Source: Niastella vici (GTDB lineage: Bacteria; Bacteroidota; Bacteroidia; Chitinophagales; Chitinophagaceae). Taken from it: a stretch of DNA of 64,000 nt. A program made the position numbers and the translations under genes. Location: assembly GCF_002077945.1 (NCBI RefSeq), contig NZ_LVYD01000124.1:614740-678739 (forward strand). Direction: 5' to 3'. The notes under the pieces are model-generated. The model saw nothing but the letters and a program-made list of their open reading frames with translations. It was not told the origin of the DNA and did not search any database. Shown here in pieces: positions 24,227 through 32,256 of this stretch; within the stretch, counting starts at the first letter, position 1, and every line of letters starts with the position of its first letter.

Positions 24227-25444
24227 ATGAAAATACGCATTGCTATTGCACTCATTGGGCTGTTGATCGCTTTTGGATCTTTTGCTCAACCTCAGCGGTT
24301 AGAGCACTACCGGCAACTCCTCACCGAAAAAGAAAAAATAAAAGGATTCGGGAAAGACACAGGGTATATTAACCTCCTGGCTAAATTTTCTACCTGCTTT
24401 TACGAAATAAATCCCGACAGCATGCTGTTCTATACGAAAGAAGTATACCGGTATGCCAGCAACATCCATTATGAAAAGGGGATACTGGAAAGCTATTGCT
24501 CAATGGGATATTTCTATTCCCTTACCGGCAACTACGCACAATCACTATCCTGGTACCAGCAGGCCCTTACCCTGGCCGAAAAAATAAACGACAAAGAGGT
24601 TGAACTCAATATGCTCAGGAATATCGGATCGTTTTACCTGAACACGGGAAAGGAAACAGCAGCAGCACAGCATTTTGACAAGGCTTATAAAATAGCCACA
24701 GACATAGGACATACTGTAGCCAAAGCCTACCTGCTTGTTGATAAGGCGGCCATCCCACTCCTGCACCACCAATATGACCAGGCACTGGCATTATACCGCG
24801 AGGCGCTACAGGTTATTAATGATCCCGACGGATATGTGGCCGCCTTTGTACGGGCCGATATAGCAAATATATTTTGTGAAAAAAAGCAGTACCAGGAGGC
24901 CATACCTTTACTCCGGACCTCGCTGGATTATTACCTTCGTACCCATGACAAGCTGGGCAGAATGAACACTATGGCCGCGCTGGCAAATGCCTACGGGGGG
25001 CTTGAACAAACAGATACAGCCATTTCATATGCCACGACAGGTCTTTCACTGGCAAAAGAGATCAAAAACATAGAAGGAATAAAAATCGGAGCAGACTGCC
25101 TGGCCGGTCTGTATGAAAAAAAAGGAGATTTCCGTAACAGCCTTACTTATTTCAAATTATATAAAGCCTATTCAGATAGTATCTTCAACGATGATACCCG
25201 AAAAAAGACAGCAGAACTGGAAGCTAAGTTTATTTATGAGAAAAAGGAAGCTCTCTTAAAACAAGCGCAGGCCAATAAGGTGAGAACGCTGCACTTCCAG
25301 ATTGCGATAGCCCTTATTTCAGCTTTATTGATGGCAGTGCTCATCATTTTTTTCCTTTTTCCCAGGTGGTTACAACAGTTACCCTATTTCAGGAATCTTC
25401 CCCCGCCCGAAAAGTATGAAGAAAAAAAACTGGAGTATTTGTGA
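24227..25444 (+). CDS. Membrane-anchored TPR protein without output domain
   Basis: The 405-residue protein starts at ATG 24227 with a signal peptide (MKIRIAIALIGLLIAFGSFA); an in-frame ATG at 24110 would bury that signal. Residues 25-320 are TPR repeats (for example GNYAQSLSWYQQALTLAEKI, QYDQALALYREALQVINDP, KQYQEAIPLLRTSLDYYL). A helical linker ELEAKFIYEKKEALLKQAQ and one membrane span (IAIALISALLMAVLIIFFLF) end the protein. In Bacteroidota this TPR-linker-TM order normally leads into a histidine kinase or LytTR domain. Here only about 25 residues follow, so the protein is a sensor or scaffold without recognisable output. Confidence 0.75.
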   Translation: MKIRIAIALIGLLIAFGSFAQPQRLEHYRQLLTEKEKIKGFGKDTGYINLLAKFSTCFYEINPDSMLFYTKEVYRYASNIHYEKGILESYCSMGYFYSLTGNYAQSLSWYQQALTLAEKINDKEVELNMLRNIGSFYLNTGKETAAAQHFDKAYKIATDIGHTVAKAYLLVDKAAIPLLHHQYDQALALYREALQVINDPDGYVAAFVRADIANIFCEKKQYQEAIPLLRTSLDYYLRTHDKLGRMNTMAALANAYGGLEQTDTAISYATTGLSLAKEIKNIEGIKIGADCLAGLYEKKGDFRNSLTYFKLYKAYSDSIFNDDTRKKTAELEAKFIYEKKEALLKQAQANKVRTLHFQIAIALISALLMAVLIIFFLFPRWLQQLPYFRNLPPPEKYEEKKLEYL

Positions 25445-25545
25445 TGGTGTTGCCATCACTTCAATCGCCACCGGGCTTGTGCGGGGGCAGTATTATATTC
25501 GTGCGGGCGGGGAGACATTGAGTTTTATGAAATTTTAATAGTATG

Positions 25546-25581
25546 AAAAAGCCCTGCAATGTTCGTTTTGGCAGGGCTTTT
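25546..25581. terminator. Bidirectional intrinsic terminator
   Basis: AAAAGCCCTGC and GCAGGGCTTTT form an 11-bp stem across a 14-nt loop between two convergent genes ending at 25444 and 25590. Confidence 0.85.
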
Positions 25582-25589
25582 CAATGTGG

Positions 25590-26009
25590 TTATTTTTCCG
25601 AGATCTTCCTGATAACATCCGGAATATTACTGATGCCCCAGTGCTCTGCATACATTCCCTGGTGAAGCCGTATGATATCGATCACCTGAATAGTTACGCG
25701 CTTGTTTGAAGGGGGAATACCCATAAATTCACCAGTGTGCGTGGCATGAAAAACTTTTCGCGTCGTAACCTTGTCTCCCTCAGCTACCTGGTCCAATATT
25801 TCCACTTTTATATCAGGAAAACCCACGCGCAATACCTGTAAGATGAAATGGTGCATGCTTTCGGGGCCATTAGGCGTGTTTTCAGGCGCTGCATGATTAA
25901 TGACATCCGGTGATACCAGTTCATAGAAAGCCCCGGCATTGCCCTGCTCGATCACTTCCCTGTTAAATCGCAGAACGATCTCCTTGTTTTTTTCAGTAGT
26001 AAATAGCAT
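25590..26009 (-). CDS. SnoaL-like ester cyclase family protein
   Basis: The 139-residue NTF2-fold protein contains NKEIVLRFNREVIEQGNAGAFYELVSPD in sequence order, then a P-[ED]-[NS]-x-x-G-P segment (APENTPNGPESMHHF), FPDIKVEILDQVAEGDKVTTR and the HTGEFMGIPPSNKRVTIQ motif. The last element, with [TG]-G-x-[FL]-x-G-[IV]-P-P-[ST], is characteristic of the SnoaL-like polyketide cyclase/ester cyclase group. Its physiological substrate is unknown; no polyketide genes are nearby. A regulator of the AraC family is encoded upstream on the same strand. Confidence 0.83.
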   Translation of the reverse strand: MLFTTEKNKEIVLRFNREVIEQGNAGAFYELVSPDVINHAAPENTPNGPESMHHFILQVLRVGFPDIKVEILDQVAEGDKVTTRKVFHATHTGEFMGIPPSNKRVTIQVIDIIRLHQGMYAEHWGISNIPDVIRKISEK

Positions 26010-26064
26010 ATCTGTAATATTTTATGCCATAAAACTACGATTCACCGAAAATGGAAGCCTGTCG

Positions 26065-26961
26065 TTAATCATTCAAAAACTGTGGCGGATCGTTCAGATA
26101 TTCCAATTGAAATTCGCCGGGCGTTTTACCAAATACTTTCCTGAATGCCTGACTAAAACTGGAATGGCTTTCGTAACCTACTTCACTATATACCTGACTG
26201 GGCTTTTTATTGTGATAGAGCAGCAGCTCTTTTGCCAACTTCATTCTTTCCTGCAGGAACCATTCGTTGGGCGGTTTATTATATAGCTTTATAAACCGCC
26301 GCTTGAAGGTGGATATACTCATATGGCACAGGAAGGCAAGTTCGGCTATACTGATATTATTGGTAATATTTGTTTCCACCGCTCTTCGGATGGTGAGGTC
26401 ATCTGAGTATCTATTTGAACCGGGTTGAAAGGATAATAACCGGGTTGGATATTTCTCAAGCAGGTACAGCCACAATTCTTCCAGCTTCAGCAACCGCATT
26501 TCTATTGAAATTTGCTGTTTCGATTGCAGGAGCAGCAATAAAGAATCGATAAAATTCCGGATAAAAGGATCCTTTGCGAAAGAAAGGTAAGATGATGGGG
26601 GCTGTTTTTTCACCCCTTTGATCGTATTTACCTGGCTGGCGTACTTTATAAAAAAATTAGTCAATAAGTCATTGTCGAAGAATATAAGCAGGCTGCGGAA
26701 AGGGGTTGTAGTTGCCAGATCCATGGAAGCCACACAATTGCCGGCCGACAGGAAATGGAATTCAGTATCCCTGGTGTAAACAGTCTTTTCTGCAAAATGC
26801 ATTGTCTTTTCTCCGCTAATGACCAGGCTGATGGCGTTTTTGTGAAGGATCGCTTTATTTTTATAGGAACCGGGCGGAGGAGAATAATCATAAAAAATAA
26901 TGCTATCCGAACGGTTTCCGTCTTCCGGCAAAATATCCTGTGGCAGGTTTATGATGTTCAT
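26065..26961 (-). CDS. AraC-family transcriptional regulator
   Basis: A 298-residue regulator, taking ATG 26959-26961 (MNIINLPQDILPEDG) over an upstream TTG. The N-terminal sensing domain (residues 1-190) has a cupin-like ISLVISGEKTMHFAEKTVYT. The C-terminal double HTH has SIAELAFLCHMSISTFKRRF and PSQVYSEVGYESHSSFSQAF followed by RKVFGKTPGEFQLEYL. It begins 23 nt after the RNA methyltransferase stop and precedes the ester cyclase gene, its likely target. Effector unknown. Confidence 0.87.
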   Translation of the reverse strand: MNIINLPQDILPEDGNRSDSIIFYDYSPPPGSYKNKAILHKNAISLVISGEKTMHFAEKTVYTRDTEFHFLSAGNCVASMDLATTTPFRSLLIFFDNDLLTNFFIKYASQVNTIKGVKKQPPSSYLSFAKDPFIRNFIDSLLLLLQSKQQISIEMRLLKLEELWLYLLEKYPTRLLSFQPGSNRYSDDLTIRRAVETNITNNISIAELAFLCHMSISTFKRRFIKLYNKPPNEWFLQERMKLAKELLLYHNKKPSQVYSEVGYESHSSFSQAFRKVFGKTPGEFQLEYLNDPPQFLND

Positions 26962-26983
26962 ATATTGAGACAATTACGCACTG

Positions 26984-28201
26984 TCAACCGCCTGAACCCT
27001 TAATCGTAAGAGGAGAAGCCGCTACTTTTGATTCAGAACGGGTTCCACTGTACAATTCATATTCCAGCAGGCGGCAGTCAATAATACTGGTATAAAATTC
27101 TATACGTCGTGTTGCTTTCAGGCCAATCTTCTTGGCAAGTTCAAGATTGCCGGTAAATACATAACCAAAGTAACCGCCGCATTTTTGTTTCATAAAGTCA
27201 CCAATACGACCATATGTTTTTTCCAGTTCCGCTATTTCTCCCAACCGCTCACCGTATTCAGGGTTCACATAAAAGATACCGGGCACATTGGGCGGCACCT
27301 CTGTAGCAGCAAAATCACAAACGGCAAATTCTATCAGGTTGGCCACACCGGCGGCCACTGCATTCTTACGGGCATTCTCAATGGCTTTGGCGCTGTAATC
27401 GGTTGCGATGATCCGAAGACCTGGTATTTCTTTGATCTGCTCTTCCAGCCGGGCATCTTCCTGAAAGTATACCTGCTCATCATAACCCTGCAGGTGCATA
27501 AAAGCATAGTTGGTCCTGAACAAACCGGGCCTGCGGTTGGTTGCGATCATTGCGGCTTCAATAGCAATAGTGCCGGAACCACACATAGGGTTCACGAAGG
27601 GGCTCACTCTGTCCCAACGGGAAGCATAAATAGTGGCAGCTGCCAGCGATTCCAGCATCGGCGCCTGACCGGGTATTTTGCGGTATCCATGACGGGCCAG
27701 TGAATCACCCGAGGTATCAATAAAGACTTCGGCGTTCTCCTCTTTCCAAAACAAATGGATCACTGCACCTGTTAAAGCAGAACCGGTGGCGGGACGTGTT
27801 CCTTTTTTTTCGCGCAGCCTGTCGATGATGGCGTCCTTCACGCGCAGGTTGGCGTACATGCTGTTATTGATGCTGTCGTTGCTAACATTACTGGTAATGG
27901 AAAAGTAACCACCATCAGGTAAGATATTTTCCCAGGGATAATGGAGGAGGCAATTATAAACATCATCAGCATTACGTGCCTCAAAGGATTGAAGACTATA
28001 CAACACCTGGCTGGCGCAACGGAGGTTCAGGTTGAGCCTGATACATTCATTCACCGTTGCTTTTAACTTTACACCGGTAACAAAAGTTTCTATCGGGTCA
28101 AAGCCAAGCTCCTTTACTTCCTGTTCCAGGTAAAGCATGGTGCGCTTATGACAGGTAATGGTAACAATCCCGGGGGTGGTGTAGATATTCATACTGCTCA
28201 T
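26984..28201 (-). CDS. THUMP-domain class I SAM-dependent RNA methyltransferase
   Basis: The 405-residue protein has an N-terminal THUMP domain (to about residue 165) and a C-terminal Rossmann-like methyltransferase of the RlmL/TrmG10 type. The methyltransferase part shows SAM motif I NPMCGSGTIAIEAAMIATNR, the acidic IIATDYSAKAIENARKNA, the catalytic loop FYVNPEYGERLGE and FKQK-like DFMKQKCGGYFGYVFTGN. By family it would methylate a guanine N2 in 23S rRNA, as RlmL at G2445. The catalytic tetrapeptide is NPEY where (N/D)PP(Y/F) is usual. ATG 28199-28201 is chosen over a TTG just upstream. A second ATG lies three codons later. Confidence 0.87.
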   Translation of the reverse strand: MSSMNIYTTPGIVTITCHKRTMLYLEQEVKELGFDPIETFVTGVKLKATVNECIRLNLNLRCASQVLYSLQSFEARNADDVYNCLLHYPWENILPDGGYFSITSNVSNDSINNSMYANLRVKDAIIDRLREKKGTRPATGSALTGAVIHLFWKEENAEVFIDTSGDSLARHGYRKIPGQAPMLESLAAATIYASRWDRVSPFVNPMCGSGTIAIEAAMIATNRRPGLFRTNYAFMHLQGYDEQVYFQEDARLEEQIKEIPGLRIIATDYSAKAIENARKNAVAAGVANLIEFAVCDFAATEVPPNVPGIFYVNPEYGERLGEIAELEKTYGRIGDFMKQKCGGYFGYVFTGNLELAKKIGLKATRRIEFYTSIIDCRLLEYELYSGTRSESKVAASPLTIKGSGG

Positions 28202-28367
28202 CAAAGGTGAAGATAGTTTGTTTTACTAAATAAATTTTGTCAGTTCTTCCTTATAACCCCCGTTTTTAACCTATCGCTCCCGAAAAATTCAATTGAGCTA
28301 CGGCCATAAAAAAACTCCACATTTCTGTGAAGCTGTGAATAAAAGAGTTATGCATATAACGGGTAAT

Positions 28368-28721
28368 TTATTTCTTTAAAGCTTCCTGTTGCCGAATGCT
28401 TTCTTTATGAATTTCTTCGTAAAGGGCTTTAATAAATTCCTCCGAAAGTCCTTCCTCTTTACCGGATGCTATGGCTTTTTGGAGTACCTCATTGAAACGA
28501 TTGGATTGTAAAACCTCCATTTTATGAGCCTGCTTATATACACCAATAACCCTGGCGGCGCTCATTCTTTCACCCAGAAGATGAATTAACTCCTTGTCGA
28601 GTTGGTTTATTTTGGCTCTAAAGATGGTCAGGGTGTCTGTTTGTGAGGCTGATTGCTGTTGTGCTTTTGCGGATATTAGTGCTATACCGAGTATGCCCGT
28701 TAAAAAAATCCTTTTTTTCAT
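28368..28721 (-). CDS. Exported AroQ-class chorismate mutase
   Basis: The 117-residue precursor has a signal peptide (MKKRIFLTGILGIALISAKA) and a mature all-helical AroQ domain of about 95 residues. Active-site landmarks are present in order: Arg in IFRAKINQLDKELIHLLGER, Arg/Lys in ERMSAARVIGVYKQ, the SNRFNEVLQKA helix, and the EEIHKESIRQQ end. The enzyme converts chorismate to prephenate, normally a cytosolic step. Periplasmic forms (AroQ-gamma) exist in some bacteria with unknown purpose. Here the domain is short and alone rather than fused to cyclohexadienyl dehydratase. The gene has its own consensus -7 box. Confidence 0.82.
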   Translation of the reverse strand: MKKRIFLTGILGIALISAKAQQQSASQTDTLTIFRAKINQLDKELIHLLGERMSAARVIGVYKQAHKMEVLQSNRFNEVLQKAIASGKEEGLSEEFIKALYEEIHKESIRQQEALKK

Positions 28722-28746
28722 ATTATAGGTTAATTAAATTATAGTG

Positions 28747-28754
28747 CAAACCTA
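28747..28754 (-). promoter_or_regulatory. Perfect -7 box TAGGTTTG for the chorismate mutase gene
   Basis: On the minus strand TAGGTTTG matches TAnnTTTG exactly, with the start codon 25 nt downstream. A weak TTTATT element lies where the -33 box is expected. Confidence 0.5.
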
Positions 28755-29090
28755 TGTTTTGTTTTTGACAGTTTAATAAAGGAGTAAGAGCCCAAAGCCC
28801 CTTATGGTTTATAAAATGATATTTGTGCGATAACGATCCGTGCAATGGACGGGATACAAATTTAAATCTTTAGCAAGCGCAACCCCGAACCAATATGTTC
28901 AAGATACCCAATCCCTTAAGCCAGGGAGAGGTATGCCCTGCTAAAAGGGTTATTTCAAAGCAGGCAATCAATTGTTAATGCTGATGAAAATGCTTACCTT
29001 AGAATATAAGACGACTGAATCCTCTCCCTTTTGCCTTTTCCTCCATCACTTTCTACCCTATTCATTTTTAAAAAATTTACCAATTACTTT
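28755..29090. other. Intergenic region, no gene seen
   Basis: This stretch between divergent genes has no frame with coding character. The left end holds the chorismate mutase promoter. The part before 29091 should hold the promoter of the lipoprotein gene; no good consensus box is visible there. Confidence 0.4.
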
Positions 29091-29675
29091 ATGAGAAAGA
29101 TCTATCTTTTCACAACGATTGCTTTTTTAACAGCCTGCACCTCCAGCGCCGACAAATCAACAACAACAACAGAAGCGCCAAAAGCATCCGCCGATTCAAG
29201 TTCAGAAAAACAGCCTGCCCTCACGTATCCTTACACGGCCGATTACTCTTCCGATTTTGAGATCGGTGATGCAAAAAATGCCCAGACATTGCTTGAATTA
29301 TACAAAAACTGGGACAACAACACCCTTAACAACTCAAAGAGTGCTTTCGCAGACAATGACACCATGTATTTTGCAGATGGCAATATGTTTGCCGGCAGCA
29401 GGGACAGTCTTTTTGTTATAGCTAACAAGATGAGAGGGCAAATGGGTACTGTTGTTGATTCTATTCATGCCTGGATCCCGCTCAGAACCAGGGATAAAAA
29501 AGAAGAATGGGTAGCGATATGGACCCGGGAAATTTCAACAAACGCCAAAGGTGTAAAGAAGAGCAAAGAACTGCACGAGGTATGGCGATTTGATAATAAC
29601 GGGAAAGTTAACCTGGTGTACCAATACGAGCAGATGCCGCCCAAAATGCCGCCACCGCCAATGCCCAAAAAATAA
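29091..29675 (+). CDS. Putative lipoprotein of unknown function
   Basis: The 194-residue protein starts at ATG 29091 with a lipoprotein signal (MRKIYLFTTIAFLTAC, lipobox FLTAC); an upstream ATG at 29031 would add 20 residues ahead of it. A Ser/Thr/Lys-rich linker (TSSADKSTTTTEAPKASADS) follows. The folded part looks NTF2-like (LLELYKNWDNNTLNNSKSAF, TMYFADGNMFAGSRDSLF, WVAIWTREISTNAKGVKK). The end is Pro-Met-rich (PPKMPPPPMPKK). The function is unknown. A strong terminator follows. Confidence 0.65.
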   Translation: MRKIYLFTTIAFLTACTSSADKSTTTTEAPKASADSSSEKQPALTYPYTADYSSDFEIGDAKNAQTLLELYKNWDNNTLNNSKSAFADNDTMYFADGNMFAGSRDSLFVIANKMRGQMGTVVDSIHAWIPLRTRDKKEEWVAIWTREISTNAKGVKKSKELHEVWRFDNNGKVNLVYQYEQMPPKMPPPPMPKK

Positions 29676-29695
29676 TAGTGCTGATACTTTTGATA

Positions 29696-29733
29696 AAATT
29701 GCACCATCCGCCAGCTGGCGGATGGTGCAATTT
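29696..29733. terminator. Perfect 38-bp palindrome, bidirectional terminator
   Basis: AAATTGCACCATCCGCCAG is followed directly by its exact reverse complement with no spacer bases, then by a T-run on the plus strand (eight T including the arm end). It lies between convergent genes ending at 29675 and 29814. Confidence 0.85.
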
Positions 29734-29813
29734 TTTTTACTGTACACTTGAACCCAATACGGCCATTGCAAAACGATGTTAGCCTATTCACAACCTGTAA
29801 ACCTGCTCAACAC

Positions 29814-32246
29814 TTACTGGTATTTTAGTACCATCTCCCCTGCCCCATTGCTTACAGTTATCGTTCTTATGATATGCCCTTCCGGCTCACTCGCATCGGC
29901 CTGCGGATCAAATTTTGAAACCGGCGTCAGCAATGATTCAAATTCACTGCCTGCCTTTTGCCCGCCTGCTATTAACTCATTCTCTCCAAAGCCATGCAAC
30001 GCAAATTTTATAAACTTAAATTTCGATGGGTAATTGCCCTGTACTTTACCCAGTACAAGCTGTCGTGTAGCCGGGTCGTAGGTTATACTACGGCGATAGT
30101 AGTCGCCTTTCTCATAGTTATAACCCGTACCATCATCCTCATAGTACAGGAAGCTACTGCCTGAAGTACCTGCATACACATGTACCAATAAGGTATCTGA
30201 CGGCAGCTCACCGGTATGCTGCACCAACGATTGCATCGGAACAATGCTACCCTCCCGCACATATACCGGCAATTTCGACATCGTCAGCGGCGCCACCAGC
30301 TCCTGTCCGCCTTTGATCACCTTGTCAGTATACAGATCATACCAGTTACCTGCCGGGAAATAGATATTCCCAAAGCCCTCCGATCCGGTAAACGGCGCCA
30401 CCATAAACGCCCGTCCATACATAAATTGATTCTCGAAAGCCGGCCGATAGATCGCGGCATCATCCGTATAGTCTAACGCCAGCGTACGCATCAATGGCAA
30501 TCCGTTTTGCGTGGCCTCGTAAAAGTTTGAATACGCATAGGGCAACAACCGGTAGCGGAGTGCTATATAGTTTCTCACTATCTCCATGGCCTGTTCACCA
30601 TAAGCCCAGGGCTCGCCTGACTTAGTATTCACCGCTGTATGGTTGCGCATGTATGGATTAAAAGAACCTACCTGCATCCAGCGCACGTATAACCCAACAG
30701 AGGGATTACCAGTGAACCCGCCCACATCCATGCCCGTAAAAGGAACACCGGCCAGGCCCAGGTTACACAGCATTCTTACTCCCAGCAGCATGTGATCTTC
30801 TTCCGAACGGTTATCGCCCGTCCAGATGGCGCTGTACCTTTGCAAACCGGCATACCCGCTGCGTGTTAATACAAACGGCCGCCGCTTCAAATGCTGCCTG
30901 AACCCTTCAAAACTGGCCCTGGCCATATTTAACCCATACACATTGTGCATTTGCAAATGCGAGGCTGTTTCTCCTTCATTGTTAAATAAAACGTTGTCGG
31001 GCATCTTTTGCCCCCAGGTAGCAATTTCGTTCATATCATTCCAGATGCCACTGATGCCGTCACTGGCATATTTACCGATCTCCTTTTCCCACCAGGCGCG
31101 TCCTTTCACCCCTGTAAAGTCAGGGAAAGCACACCAGCCAGGCCATACCTGTCCGTTATAATCAGTACTGTCGGGGTATTTGATAAAAGCGCCTGCCTTT
31201 TTTCCCCGCTCATATACCTCATATCCTTCTTCCCGCTTCACGCCCGGATCAACGATCACCGTTAGTTTAAAACCCATCGCTGCCAGCTTTGCACTCATGG
31301 CCGCCGGATCGGGGAACCGCTGTTTATCCCAGGTGAAAACCTTGTATTTATCCATATAATGAATATCCAGCGTAATACCGTCGGCAGGGATCTTTTTCTC
31401 GCGCAATGTTTGCGCAATTCTCATCACTTCCGTTTCGGGATAATACGAATAGCGGTTTTGCTGGTAGCCCAAACTCCACAACGGCGGCAGCTTCATACGC
31501 CCGGTTAGTCCGGTGTAGGAAGTAATGATATCGGCTACCTGCGCGCCGGCAATAAAGTAATAGTTCATTTCTCCCCCGTGCGCCCCGAATGAAGAAAACC
31601 GGTCGGTACTGGCCCCGAAGTTGAAATCGGTTTGCCAGCTATTATCGAAAAAGATGCCGTAACGCAACCCGTGATGTATACCAATGTAAAAAGGAAAGGT
31701 AGCATACAATGGGTCTTTATCGGTACGGTATCCGAAGTTGTCTGAGTTCCAGTTGGTATACCCATTCCCCCGCTTATCGAGCCCGCCCGTTTTTTCTCCC
31801 AGCCCAATAAACCGCTCCCCTTCCTGCAGGTGCTTGTAGGTGGTTACAAAAGAATTTACCCATGATGTATTCAATCCCTGTTCGTCTTCATTGATAACAC
31901 GCCCATCGCGCGTATAAAACGCCACATGAAAGGGCTTCCTTGATATAACTACCTTCAGCGAATCCGTTTGCAATGTTACCGCCTCCGGCGTTTGGTTAAC
32001 GGCAATATGCGTTGCCACCGGACCATTGACCACCGCATAGGAAAAGTCCCTGCCCAGTGAACGCTGATCGAGCCGTACCCGCACTACCGTTGGGCTATAT
32101 ACGGTTACTTCCCCAACTGCATGTTGCATGTTCAGCACCAGTTGCTGCCCCTGCACCTTAATGGAAGTAATGTTGCCGGCACTATGAACCTGACCAAAAC
32201 CTTTTCCTGTCAAAAACAAACCAATAACAAAAAGATATTTTCTCAT
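29814..32246 (-). CDS. GH31 alpha-glucosidase (Sus locus, SusB-like role)
   Basis: The 810-residue precursor has a signal peptide (MRKYLFVIGLFLTGKGFGQ). The GH31 barrel shows IPADGITLDIHYMDKYKVFT, the nucleophile motif GIWNDMNEIATW, GYAGLQRYSAIWTGDNRSEE with the acid/base Asp, and VPFTGMDVGGFTGNPSVGLY. The N-terminal beta-sandwich (galactose-mutarotase-like) contains GLGEKTGGLDKRGNGYTNWN, and the C-terminal part ends in a DUF5110-like beta domain. It releases glucose from the non-reducing ends of alpha-glucans in the periplasm. It is the last gene of the Sus-like operon, 10 nt behind the GH13 gene. In B. thetaiotaomicron this role is served by SusB (GH97), so this locus uses a different family. 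Confidence 0.92.
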   Translation of the reverse strand: MRKYLFVIGLFLTGKGFGQVHSAGNITSIKVQGQQLVLNMQHAVGEVTVYSPTVVRVRLDQRSLGRDFSYAVVNGPVATHIAVNQTPEAVTLQTDSLKVVISRKPFHVAFYTRDGRVINEDEQGLNTSWVNSFVTTYKHLQEGERFIGLGEKTGGLDKRGNGYTNWNSDNFGYRTDKDPLYATFPFYIGIHHGLRYGIFFDNSWQTDFNFGASTDRFSSFGAHGGEMNYYFIAGAQVADIITSYTGLTGRMKLPPLWSLGYQQNRYSYYPETEVMRIAQTLREKKIPADGITLDIHYMDKYKVFTWDKQRFPDPAAMSAKLAAMGFKLTVIVDPGVKREEGYEVYERGKKAGAFIKYPDSTDYNGQVWPGWCAFPDFTGVKGRAWWEKEIGKYASDGISGIWNDMNEIATWGQKMPDNVLFNNEGETASHLQMHNVYGLNMARASFEGFRQHLKRRPFVLTRSGYAGLQRYSAIWTGDNRSEEDHMLLGVRMLCNLGLAGVPFTGMDVGGFTGNPSVGLYVRWMQVGSFNPYMRNHTAVNTKSGEPWAYGEQAMEIVRNYIALRYRLLPYAYSNFYEATQNGLPLMRTLALDYTDDAAIYRPAFENQFMYGRAFMVAPFTGSEGFGNIYFPAGNWYDLYTDKVIKGGQELVAPLTMSKLPVYVREGSIVPMQSLVQHTGELPSDTLLVHVYAGTSGSSFLYYEDDGTGYNYEKGDYYRRSITYDPATRQLVLGKVQGNYPSKFKFIKFALHGFGENELIAGGQKAGSEFESLLTPVSKFDPQADASEPEGHIIRTITVSNGAGEMVLKYQ

Positions 32247-32256
32247 TTTAATAGGG

